Assembly (NCBI GenBank): GCA_017459565.1
Contig: JAFUCP010000025.1
Location: 1 to 35,909 of the forward strand
Source: Clostridia bacterium
Lineage (GTDB): Bacteria; Bacillota; Clostridia; Christensenellales; Aristaeellaceae
Length of the DNA stretch: 35,909 nt
Reading direction: 5' to 3'
Part shown: positions 17,273-25,377 of the stretch, piece by piece
How positions within the stretch are numbered: the stretch's first letter is position 1
Layout of the letters: every line of letters begins with the position of its first letter
Position numbers and translations under genes: made by a program
Notes under the pieces: model-generated
What the model saw: only the letters and a program-made list of their open reading frames with translations
The model's database searches: none
What the model was told of the DNA's origin: nothing

Positions 17273-18052
17273 TCAGTCTACCCACACTTTCCAAGGCGCT
17301 TTTCCGCTGTTCCACAGCTTTTCAAGCGTATCCTTTTCCCGCTTTGTATCCATGCACTGCCAGTAGCCGGTGTGGGAGTAGCTCATGAGCTGTCCCTCCG
17401 CCGCCAGCTTTTGCAGCGGCGCGCGTTCAAACACCGTCGTATCGTCCTCCAGGTAGTCGAACACCTGCGGCTCCAGCACCATAAAACCCGCGTTGATCGG
17501 CGCGCCGTCGTTGACGCTCTTTTCGCGGAAGGCGTGAACCGCATTGTCGCCTCCGATGTCCAGCACGCCCTTCTGCTGCTCCAGCAGCACGGATGTCAGC
17601 GTGGCCAGCTTGCCATGGCTCCTGTGGAAGGCCAGCAGCTTATTGATATCTACATCGCACACACCGTCGCCGTAGGTCAGCATAAAGGTCTCGCTCCCCA
17701 CATAGGGCTGGATGCGCTTGATGCGCCCGCCCGTCATGGTGTGCAGCCCCGTATCCACCACGGTCACGCGCCAGGGCTCCGCATGCTGGTTGTGAATGAT
17801 CATTTTGTTGCCCTGGGTGAAATCAAAGGTGATATCGCTGGTGTGCAGAAAGTAATCCGCGAACCACTCCTTGATCACATGCTGCATGTATCCGGCGCAA
17901 ATGATGAAGTCCGTGAAGCCATAGTGGGCATATCCCTTCATGATATGCCACAGGATTGGCATCCCGCCGATATCAATCATGGGCTTCGGCTTGAATTGCG
18001 ATTCCTCGCTGATCCGCGTGCCGAATCCGCCTGCCAGCAGTACTACCTTCAT
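17273..18052 (-). CDS. rfbF: Glucose-1-phosphate cytidylyltransferase
   Basis: A protein of 259 residues from the ATG at 18052 (GGAGG 7 bases upstream); the family is about 257. A frame open for 26 more codons upstream is not protein-like and is left out. The nucleotidyltransferase signature is LLAGGFGTRISEESQFKPKP, with a divalent-metal motif TYGDGVCDVDINKL and the family-typical AEPWRVTVVDTG. It makes CDP-glucose from CTP and glucose 1-phosphate, the entry step to CDP-3,6-dideoxy sugars. It starts the rfbF-rfbG-rfbH run. Confidence 0.97.
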   Translation of the reverse strand: MKVVLLAGGFGTRISEESQFKPKPMIDIGGMPILWHIMKGYAHYGFTDFIICAGYMQHVIKEWFADYFLHTSDITFDFTQGNKMIIHNQHAEPWRVTVVDTGLHTMTGGRIKRIQPYVGSETFMLTYGDGVCDVDINKLLAFHRSHGKLATLTSVLLEQQKGVLDIGGDNAVHAFREKSVNDGAPINAGFMVLEPQVFDYLEDDTTVFERAPLQKLAAEGQLMSYSHTGYWQCMDTKREKDTLEKLWNSGKAPWKVWVD

Positions 18053-18126
18053 ACCCTTCCCTCCGTATTTCCTCATGTCACGTTCAAAAGCAAATCCACA
18101 CGATGCCGCCCGCCGCGCCGTATCCA

Positions 18127-20004
18127 TCACGGCGCAATGGCGATGGCATCGAAAACTGCGGTCTCTCCACTGTTATTATATTCCCTAAGCTCTATATCCG
18201 TCAAGTTTTGGGGCACTGTCAATTTATAAACCAGGGTGGAATCGTCCCGGCTGACAGCCTCAAGGGACAATGGGCCGGCTATCTGGGAGTAGGCGTCCAG
18301 ATCCAGGCAGTCCACGTTGTCCCCCGAATAGGTCAGCGTATAGCTGCCCTTGTCCAGCTTGCCATAGGGTCCGAAGAGGATTCCGCCGGGGTTAACCTGG
18401 AAGCCGTCCTCCGTCAGCACGGCCTGCGGGTTGGCGTACATCTCCCGCGCCTCGATTACGCCATCCTTCAGACAGTTCACCTGGAGCTTGTCGGACAGGT
18501 CCCCGTCATAGACCAGCACCCTGTAGTGGGCAAATTCCAGCACGCTGACCGGCTCGCCCAGCTGGCTTACCATGATGTCCTGCTTGATGCCAAACCGATC
18601 GTCGTCGTCCGTCGTCACCACAAAGCTGGCCGGCTCCTGATACCATTCGTTCTTGCAGAACCAGTTATAGAAGTTCACCTTGCCGTTGTAATAGATGCCG
18701 CGCACCTTCACCGCGTCCTCCGACAGCACCGTAGTGATGGAGCCGTTGATGAAATTGGCGTAGCCGTTGGTCAGGCCGTTGGCCTGCAAAAACTGTCCGA
18801 GGCCCTTTTCCGCGGCGCGCTCCGCCTCCAGCTTGCCCGCGTCCAGCCCGGTCAGCCTGAAGCCGAGGGAAGCCACCGCCACGGCCAGGTAAACCACGGC
18901 CAGCGCCCTGCGGTTGAGCTTAAAGGCATCGAACATTGCCCGCCGGCTGCGCACGATCAGCACGCAGTTGGCGATCAGGATATAGCTGATATACCTTGAA
19001 CTGGTCACGTCCACGGAGATGTTCGTGATGACGAACACCGCGCAGATGATCACCATGCCCAGACTCAGCGCGGCGCAGATAAAATCCGCGTCCTTCTTTG
19101 TCAAAAAGCACCAGACGCTCCTGACGGCCAGAATGGCGCCGGTAATCACGATCAGCGTATTCGCAAAGTAGCCCACGGTACTCAGGCTCGCCAGCTTCTG
19201 TCCGAAAAAATCCGCGTTGGTCATGCCGAACAGGGCGTGAATCAGCACATTGAACTTGTTTCCCCAGTTCTCCAGGGGCTCGAAGATTTTATCGCCGAAG
19301 AAGCTGTTCTTGTTCGCGCCGCCGATGATGAAATACAGCTTGTCCAGCAGCGTGCCCGCCACCAGCGCGGCCAGCACGCAACCCAGCTTCTTCAGTGCGT
19401 CGACCCTCTCGGCGCGGGCATCGGCCCTGACTGCGGCCATCAGATACCAGAGCGCCAGGGGCGCCACGGCAACGAGAACCGTCACCGAATCGCCGAAGCA
19501 GCCCAGCGTCAGCGCCAGCGTCGCCACGACCACGTTTGCCCCGGCGCGCCTTTCAGCATCCCGGTTGAGCAGCAAAAGCGCCAGGAACGACCAGCAAACC
19601 GCTCCGGTGTGGGCGCGCAGTATGGACATCGCGAACGTGCAGGGCACGCCGCAAATCATGAAGTAAAACAGCCAGTCCTTCTTCTCCCGCTTGCCGGGCT
19701 CACAGAGCAGGAAGCCCAGTATGACCGCGCAGGAGACCATCAGCCCCACGGCAATGTAGTACGTTTCGGGACTGACGCGCTTGAATATCGCGCCCACCGT
19801 GAAGAACAGCAGATCGGTGCTGATGAACGACACGCCTGTGAGGTTCCAGCCCTTCAAAAACAGGTTCCCGTGGAGAATATCGTTGGCCTCCAGCACAAGG
19901 CTGGCGTAGTCCGAATCGATGGCGGCATACCTGGCCAGATAGATCATCAAATATACAAAAGGCGGAATCAGCAGCGCCCAGAGCCACTTTTTATTGATAT
20001 GCAT
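18127..20004 (-). CDS. Multi-membrane glycosyltransferase-like protein with C-terminal beta-domain
   Basis: A protein of 625 residues with GAGGAGG before the ATG. About 11 hydrophobic segments span residues 8-410. The first loop has DSDYASLVLEANDILHGN and then GVSFISTDLLFF, resembling GT-C proteins with an acidic pair after helix 1. About 200 C-terminal residues are soluble and end in a beta-rich stretch with the pattern ILFGPYGKLDKGSYTLTYSG. That matches the GPY...GxY motif in the polymerase-like protein (3768-6029) and the pseudogene at 24650-25344. It sits between a GT2 gene (20018-20725, 13 bases upstream) and rfbF. It probably transfers a sugar outside the membrane; I could not tie it to a named family. 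Confidence 0.6.
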   Translation of the reverse strand: MHINKKWLWALLIPPFVYLMIYLARYAAIDSDYASLVLEANDILHGNLFLKGWNLTGVSFISTDLLFFTVGAIFKRVSPETYYIAVGLMVSCAVILGFLLCEPGKREKKDWLFYFMICGVPCTFAMSILRAHTGAVCWSFLALLLLNRDAERRAGANVVVATLALTLGCFGDSVTVLVAVAPLALWYLMAAVRADARAERVDALKKLGCVLAALVAGTLLDKLYFIIGGANKNSFFGDKIFEPLENWGNKFNVLIHALFGMTNADFFGQKLASLSTVGYFANTLIVITGAILAVRSVWCFLTKKDADFICAALSLGMVIICAVFVITNISVDVTSSRYISYILIANCVLIVRSRRAMFDAFKLNRRALAVVYLAVAVASLGFRLTGLDAGKLEAERAAEKGLGQFLQANGLTNGYANFINGSITTVLSEDAVKVRGIYYNGKVNFYNWFCKNEWYQEPASFVVTTDDDDRFGIKQDIMVSQLGEPVSVLEFAHYRVLVYDGDLSDKLQVNCLKDGVIEAREMYANPQAVLTEDGFQVNPGGILFGPYGKLDKGSYTLTYSGDNVDCLDLDAYSQIAGPLSLEAVSRDDSTLVYKLTVPQNLTDIELREYNNSGETAVFDAIAIAP

Positions 20005-20017
20005 GCTTTTCTCCTCC

Positions 20018-20725
20018 TCAATGTCGAATCCGGATGCCGATCAGCCTGAACAGCGTCCTGATATAGCTGAAGATAAACGGAATCAGCCGACGCTTCGATT
20101 CGCCGTAGCGCCTCTTTTCAAAGGTGATGGGCACCTCGCCGATCCTGAAGGCCCGGTTGTTCAGCTTCAGCTTCAGCAGCACCTCCTGCAGCACATCGTA
20201 ATTGACGCACGTCAGCTGCACGGCTTTCAGCTGCCCGGTATCGTACAGGCGGAAGTCCGTGGAAATGTCCTTGGCGCGAACGCCGATGCACAGCCGGAAA
20301 ACGCCGTTCAGGATTCTCGACATGATAATCGAGCTTTTGCTGTCCAGCGTCTTGCCGCCCTTGGTATATCTCGACCCGATGACGAGGTCGCAATGCTCTG
20401 CCGTGAACTTTGCGTACATGTCCGGAATATACACGGGATTGTGGGAGCCGTCGCCGTCCAGGATCAGGAACATCTCCCGGCGCGCCTTTTTTATGGCCGT
20501 CTTGAATGCTCCGCCGAAGCCGGGCTCCTCCTGATTGTAGTACTCCGCGCCGAAGGTCCGGCACACCTCGGGCGTCTCGTCCAGCGTCTGCTGGGTGTCA
20601 ATGACCAGTATGTCATAGGGAACGCCCGTTTTTTCGAGATTCTGCCGTATTTCCGGCAGAAGCTCCTTCAGGTTTTCAGCCTCCTTATAAGCCAACAGGG
20701 CAACTGATACTCCAACGTCAAGCAT
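20018..20725 (-). CDS. Dolichol-phosphate-mannose-synthase-like GT2 glycosyltransferase
   Basis: A protein of 235 residues from the ATG at 20725, chosen because GGAG lies 9 bases upstream and the GT2 fold begins at once (VSVALLAYKEAENL). The donor motif is LILDGDGSHNP, followed by DLVIGSRYTKGG and STDFRLYDT, all typical of DPM1/polyprenol-phosphate glycosyltransferases. The C-terminus lacks clear paired membrane helices but has a basic, partly hydrophobic end. It probably loads a sugar from a nucleotide donor onto polyprenyl phosphate for the GT-C protein encoded immediately downstream. The sugar is unknown. Confidence 0.85.
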   Translation of the reverse strand: MLDVGVSVALLAYKEAENLKELLPEIRQNLEKTGVPYDILVIDTQQTLDETPEVCRTFGAEYYNQEEPGFGGAFKTAIKKARREMFLILDGDGSHNPVYIPDMYAKFTAEHCDLVIGSRYTKGGKTLDSKSSIIMSRILNGVFRLCIGVRAKDISTDFRLYDTGQLKAVQLTCVNYDVLQEVLLKLKLNNRAFRIGEVPITFEKRRYGESKRRLIPFIFSYIRTLFRLIGIRIRH

Positions 20726-20818
20726 AGGTTTACACTCCATTCTCACTGCGCTCGGAAGCTGTCCGCACGTTTTGCGCGGGCGCTTACCGGTGTCGATCCG
20801 CATCTTCTTAGAACCCTG

Positions 20819-21275
20819 TCAGCCCTTTGCGAACACCATCTTACGGATATACAGGGCAATTTCGCGGCCATCCGCGCTTCCGAAGCTGACTTCGCTGGGC
20901 CGGACAGAACCGGGCAACAGCAAAACACGTCCACAATGTCGTCCGCGGGCGGGACAAACAAAAACAGGACATCCGTCTTACCCTCGATAACCCCGTCATA
21001 AACCTGCTGGCCGTTGACGACCACCGTCAATCGCTGCGGCCGGCAGTAAATTCCCGGCACATCGATCCGTGCGTTAATGAGCCGGCTGTCGTCCACGCCC
21101 TCCAATACAAGCGGCATTTCCAGATAAAGGCTTCGTCATAAAACCCGGACCCGCGCGACAGGCTGACCGCTTCGGGGGTCTGCGTCTCATTGCCGCCCGT
21201 AAGGGCGGCGACAAATAACAGGCCCGTCAGCAGCGCCGCGCCCGTCAGCAGCATCAAAAGCCTCGTTCTGCACAT
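20819..21275 (-). pseudogene. Frameshifted gene for a membrane-anchored beta-domain protein
   Basis: Three consecutive reading-frame pieces join into one protein-like sequence of about 150 residues. An N-terminal anchor (MCRTRLLMLLTGAALLTGLL) runs to FYDEAFIW. The frame changes at an AAA run near 21120 and continues through MPLVLEGVDDSRLIN and RLTVVVNGQQVYDG to ADDIVDV. It changes again at a TTTT run near 20929 and ends RPSEVSFGSADGREIALYI-RKMVFAKG at the stop 20819-20821. Both changes are explained by one missing base in a homopolymer. The repaired end matches the C-terminal module of the protein at 31410-33518 (PRELGINSDPRDLSLQLF), which supports the reconstruction. No good ribosome site precedes the ATG. 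It may be a true pseudogene, or an intact gene with sequence errors. Confidence 0.65.
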
Positions 21276-21357
21276 TGGAGGTAAATCGAGAAACCTACAC
21301 GTGACAGATGCCGGAAAAGGCGCCGCGGAATCGGTGCGGGAATGATGCAGCGGCTGC

Positions 21358-22596
21358 TTAATCCTTCATAAAGATATCCCTCGTATAGACCTTGTCCCGG
21401 ACGTCGTCCAGGGAAGAATCGTAGCGATTGGCGATAATCACCTGGCTCAGGGCCTTGAAGCGCTCCAAATCGTTGACCACTCTGGAGTTGAAGAAGGTGG
21501 ACTGGTCCTTCAACGTGGGCTCATACACGATCACCGTAACGCCCTTGGCCTTGAGGCGCTTCATGACGCCCTGTATGGACGACTGGCGGAAATTATCGCT
21601 GTTGGCCTTCATGGTCAGCCTGTACACGCCGACGGTGATTTCCTTCTCCCTTTGGGGATCGAAGTCACTCGCCTCGTCATAGCTGTAGCCTCCGGCCATT
21701 TGCAGCACCCGGTCCGCGATAAATTCCTTGCGGGTCCGGTTGGCCTCCACCACCGCGCTCATCATGTTCTGAGGAACATGGTCGTAATTCGCCAGAAGCT
21801 GCTTGGTATCCTTGGGCAGGCAATAGCCGCCGTATCCAAACGAGGGATTGTTGTAATGCGTGCCGATGCGCGGGTCAAGGCAGACGCCTTCGATGATGGA
21901 CTTCGCGCTCAAGCCCTTCAGCTCCGCGTAGGTGTCCAGCTCGTTGAAGTAGGAAACCCGCAGCGCAAGATAGGTATTTGCGAACAGCTTCACCGCCTCG
22001 GCCTCCGTGTAGCGCATGATCAGCGTGGGGATATCCCGCTTGATGGCGCCCTGCTTGAGCAGAGCCGCGAAGGACTCGGCCTGCCGCATCTGCTCGGGAT
22101 CGTCCGTATCCGTGCCCACGATGATCCGGCTGGGATACAGATTGTCATACAGCGCCTTGGATTCCCGCAAAAATTCCGGGCTGAACAGTATGTGATCCGT
22201 ACTGTATTTTTCGCGCATGGAAGCCGTGAAGCCCACGGGTATGGTGCTTTTTATGACGATAAAGGCTTCGGGATTGACCTTCAGCACCAGCCTGATCACG
22301 CTTTCCACAGCGCTCGTATCGAAGAAATTCTTCGCCGGGTCGTAATTGGTGGGCGCGGCGACGACGACGAAAGCCGCCTGTCGGTAAGCGGCCTCCGCGT
22401 CCAGCGTGGCGTGCAGATCCAGCGGCTCTTCGGCAAAATATTTTTCGATGTATTCATCCTGAATGGGGCTCTGCCTGCGGTTGATCATGTCCACCTTTTC
22501 AGGAATGATGTCCACGGCCTCCACATGGTTGTGCTGGGAAAGCAGCGTGGCAATGGACAGGCCCACATAGCCCGTCCCGGCGATGGCGATATTCAT
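21358..22596 (-). CDS. ugd: UDP-glucose 6-dehydrogenase
   Basis: A protein of 412 residues, close to the short bacterial Ugd type. The N-terminal NAD site is [11 protein letters not shown], followed by STIPVGFT and [20 protein letters not shown]. The catalytic cysteine lies in [15 protein letters not shown]. It oxidises UDP-glucose to UDP-glucuronate in the cytoplasm with two NAD. The ATG overlaps the stop of the upstream membrane protein (ATGA), with GGAGG just ahead. In this locus it implies a uronic acid, or a sugar derived from one, in the glycan. Confidence 0.95.
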   Translation of the reverse strand: MNIAIAGTGYVGLSIATLLSQHNHVEAVDIIPEKVDMINRRQSPIQDEYIEKYFAEEPLDLHATLDAEAAYRQAAFVVVAAPTNYDPAKNFFDTSAVESVIRLVLKVNPEAFIVIKSTIPVGFTASMREKYSTDHILFSPEFLRESKALYDNLYPSRIIVGTDTDDPEQMRQAESFAALLKQGAIKRDIPTLIMRYTEAEAVKLFANTYLALRVSYFNELDTYAELKGLSAKSIIEGVCLDPRIGTHYNNPSFGYGGYCLPKDTKQLLANYDHVPQNMMSAVVEANRTRKEFIADRVLQMAGGYSYDEASDFDPQREKEITVGVYRLTMKANSDNFRQSSIQGVMKRLKAKGVTVIVYEPTLKDQSTFFNSRVVNDLERFKALSQVIIANRYDSSLDDVRDKVYTRDIFMKD

Positions 22597-23540
22597 ATAT
22601 TTACCTCCGTATATCTATTTCCGCTCTCTGTACCCCTCGCGAACAGCTTTGAAATGAAGAACGCTATCACATCGCCACATATGGTGACAATGCGATTCAG
22701 CACAATTGCAGCAGTGATCATTTCCGGCAGGATTACGTTGGTCAGCAGCACCGACAGCATTGCCTCTCGGATTCCCATACCCCCAGGCGCACCTGGCGTG
22801 ATGAAACCCACCAACCACGCAAAGCAGTACACACCCGCGATATTGTTCCAATACGTCTGAGGAAGATCAGGAACCATACAGTGCATCAACCACACAAACA
22901 GTCCACCATTGACAATCTGTGTTACCACGATAAAGCCCAGCAACCCCAGCATATACAACAGGTTTTTCCGAATCAGGAATCCTCTCAATTCATCCATCAA
23001 CTTCTTCTTTTTCCTGATCAGTATGACCAACACCGCTGCCACCACCATGACCCCAAGGGCTACGGTCCCGATAATCAGCGTCTTGTTCTGTCGATTGAAC
23101 CAATCCAGTACATATCCACGGGCTAAGAAGAGGGATACGAGCAGCGCTCCCGTCGCCTGCGCAGCTACCTCGATTACCGACGCAAGCACCACCTGGTCGT
23201 GCCTCGCTTTGGTGAACTCCGCGATCTGGTTCCGACCCACATATTGGAGGACATTCCCGGGAATGTATTTATACAGATTGGACTTGCAGTAGATGCGCGC
23301 TGTCAATCCTGTGGGGGCCTTCCCCCCGGAAATGCGCCCCACCAAGCTGCCGTACAGAACACCCATTACCACAAACGTGAAGGCGGTAAACAGCGCCGAA
23401 AGCAGCATCACACATCCGATTTTCCAGTTGAAAACTCCGAAAAACGCTTCCCTGTACTGGTACAACTTGTACAATATGAAAACCACCGCCACAACCATCA
23501 ATAGGTTGCCGATGGTACGCACCAATTGCTTGCGATTCAA
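22593..23540 (-). CDS. Lysylphosphatidylglycerol-synthase-TM/UPF0104-family membrane protein
   Basis: A protein of 315 residues with about eight hydrophobic segments. The family signature [18 protein letters not shown] lies near residue 250, and an earlier [16 protein letters not shown] fits the same family (MprF flippase domain, AglD-like). Related proteins occur often in glycan loci and have been proposed to move or position lipid-linked intermediates, but the role is unproven. The start is a TTG at 23540 with AGGAAGG 9 bases upstream; the first downstream ATG would cut into the first helix. GC is visibly lower than in ugd and the GT2 gene around it, suggesting a different origin. Its stop overlaps the ugd start. 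Confidence 0.83.
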   Translation of the reverse strand: MNRKQLVRTIGNLLMVVAVVFILYKLYQYREAFFGVFNWKIGCVMLLSALFTAFTFVVMGVLYGSLVGRISGGKAPTGLTARIYCKSNLYKYIPGNVLQYVGRNQIAEFTKARHDQVVLASVIEVAAQATGALLVSLFLARGYVLDWFNRQNKTLIIGTVALGVMVVAAVLVILIRKKKKLMDELRGFLIRKNLLYMLGLLGFIVVTQIVNGGLFVWLMHCMVPDLPQTYWNNIAGVYCFAWLVGFITPGAPGGMGIREAMLSVLLTNVILPEMITAAIVLNRIVTICGDVIAFFISKLFARGTESGNRYTEVNI

Positions 23541-23570
23541 TTCGAAAACCCTTCCTGCTTCGTCAGCCGA

Positions 23571-24551
23571 TTATTGCGCTTTTGTGTCCCGTTGCGTAGA
23601 TACCGCTTTATCTACGGCATAGTCCGCCCTCCGGGCGTGATACTGCACATCCTCCAGTATCTTTCGCTCCGCGGCGATGGTATCGCTGAGAATTCCCACG
23701 ACATAGGTCATAAAGCCCATCATCAGCAGCGTGCTGGCAAGGATCAGGGATTGCACATGGCCGTCTGAATTGCCCTGAAGCGCAAATACCAGGAACCTGA
23801 TTCCAAGAATGATCCCGATCCCGAAAGGAATTGAGCCGAGTATCGCAAAGAACTTCAGGGGCTTGTACAGCACGAAAGCCCTTAAGATGGTCAGCATGGA
23901 TTTTTTGACATACCCGAACATGCTGTGAAAGAGTCTCGACGGCCTCAGCTCCGCGTTGGTACGAATGGGGACCGAGGCCATGGGGATGCGCTCGCGCCCC
24001 GCCTGCACGATGGTCTCCAGCGTATAGGTGTATTCGTTTGTGACGTTCAGACGCAGCGCCGCCTCCCGGCTGTAGGCCCTAAAGCCGCTGGGCGCGTCGG
24101 GAATGTCCGACTTCGACGCCTTGCGCACCACCCAGGAGCCGAAATGCTGCAGCTTCTTTTTCAGCGGCGAAAAATGCTCGGTCTGGTCGATGGGCCGCGC
24201 GCCGATCACAATGTCGCTCTTCCCCTCCAGGATCGGGCGCACGATGGTCTCGATGTCATCGCCGTTGTACTGGTTGTCCGCGTCGGTGTTGACGATGATA
24301 TCCGCGCCGTTGCGCAGGCAGGCGTCCAGCCCCGCCATGAAGCCCTTGGCCAGCCCGCGATTCTTCGTGAAATTCACGACGTAATGAATGCCCCAGCGCC
24401 GTGCAACCTCCACGGTATTATCGTGGCTGCCATCGTTGATGATGAGATATTCGATGGTATCGATCCCGTCGATGTGCTTCGGCAGGTCGTTCAGCGCAAC
24501 CTCAAGGGTCTCCGCCTCGTTGTAGCAGGGGATTTGAATGATGAGTTTCAT
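23571..24551 (-). CDS. Polyprenyl-phosphate GT2 glycosyltransferase with two C-terminal membrane helices
   Basis: A protein of 326 residues. The GT2 domain begins at IIQIPCYNEAETL, with the donor motif VNTDADNQYNGDDIE and the acceptor-side block PDAPSGFRAYSREAA. Two membrane helices lie at about residues 232-258 and 268-292, followed by a charged tail. The pattern matches polyprenyl-phosphate glucosyl- or galactosyltransferase-type enzymes of Gram-positive glycan loci. The decayed gene at 24650-25344 lies just upstream and carries a GtrA-like start, so an intact flippase partner may once have been present. The sugar is unknown. Confidence 0.87.
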   Translation of the reverse strand: MKLIIQIPCYNEAETLEVALNDLPKHIDGIDTIEYLIINDGSHDNTVEVARRWGIHYVVNFTKNRGLAKGFMAGLDACLRNGADIIVNTDADNQYNGDDIETIVRPILEGKSDIVIGARPIDQTEHFSPLKKKLQHFGSWVVRKASKSDIPDAPSGFRAYSREAALRLNVTNEYTYTLETIVQAGRERIPMASVPIRTNAELRPSRLFHSMFGYVKKSMLTILRAFVLYKPLKFFAILGSIPFGIGIILGIRFLVFALQGNSDGHVQSLILASTLLMMGFMTYVVGILSDTIAAERKILEDVQYHARRADYAVDKAVSTQRDTKAQ

Positions 24552-24649
24552 AATCTTTCACGCCTTTCTTCGGTAAATTCAGGGCACTGATAAGACGCAG
24601 GACACTCTCCGCGCTTGCCGTCTGCCTGCCGTCCACCGTCACATATTCG

Positions 24650-25344
24650 TCAATCTTCTGTCCGGGGCTCCACCGTCAGGAAAACCCTGTCCACGCTCAC
24701 AACCGCCTCGTTCTGCAAGTTCATTCTGAACTCGCAATCGGTTGCGTCCTTTTCCAAGACAAAGTCAATTTGCGCGGAAAAGCGATCCCCATCCACATCC
24801 AGTATCTGGTTCTCAGGATTCGTAATGCCCGCCTTTCCTTCTCCCAAATCGCAGAGGGCATCGATGACAATCCCCTCCGCCGTGCTGCCTTGCATCAGTC
24901 TGCCCTGCATGTGAAGCGTATAGCTTCCGCCTGGCAGTGCGTACCCTTGACCGTACATATAGATAACGCGGCCCGCAACGCCGTTGGATACAATCGATCC
25001 GTTTATATACGCGCCGTTTTGCGGCGTCATATAGCGAAGCGGTATCTCGACCGTTCCGCTGCTGTCCTCCGAAACCGTTGTGATTCGCTTCCTTTCATAT
25101 TTCTGCCCCGATTCAGGCATATCCACGACACAAGGACAATGAGGAAGAATACCCCGAAAGACATCAGCGTCACTTTGATGATATCCAGCTGTTTGAACAT
25201 CATCTCCAACCCCGCGATCCTGGGAACGGACACCTGGTTCATCGGAGAAATCTTCCAATCCGTAACCAGCGCCGCCGCGCCGCCGACGCCAAAATAAGGT
25301 ATAAACTGTCGGACGCTCTTGGATGATAACAGCTTTTTGATCAC
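24650..25344 (-). pseudogene. Decayed chimeric gene: GtrA-like N-terminus, membrane anchor and beta-domain, frameshifted
   Basis: From a GTG at 25344 the first frame reads RQFIPYFGVGGAAALV, which resembles the first helix of GtrA proteins. It then passes abruptly into an anchor segment (MMFKQLDIIKVTLMSFGVFF) and SWICLNRG. At a GGGG run near 25110 the frame changes and continues QKYERKRITT, then about 130 residues of beta-rich sequence with PGGSYTLHMQGR and VDRVFLTVEPRTED to the stop at 24650. One missing G explains the shift. The GxY pattern and the terminal strand resemble the C-terminal modules of the GT-C proteins here. The sequence looks like a deletion fusion of a GtrA gene with a single-pass beta-domain protein, later frameshifted. 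A functional product is unlikely unless the frameshift is an artefact. Confidence 0.6.
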
Positions 25345-25377
25345 GCTTATTCCCTCATTAACAGCGTTATATCGGTT

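Noticed and set aside
14656..17388. Very long open frame on the plus strand opposite rfbH and rfbG
   Set aside because: It mirrors codon bias of high-GC genes on the other strand. The translation is rich in His, Arg, Gln and Ala, shows no domain motifs, and no ribosome site fits.
18115..18135. 7-bp inverted repeat around the stop of the membrane protein gene upstream of rfbF
   Set aside because: It is short, GC-biased and overlaps the stop codon; it is expected by chance in this composition.
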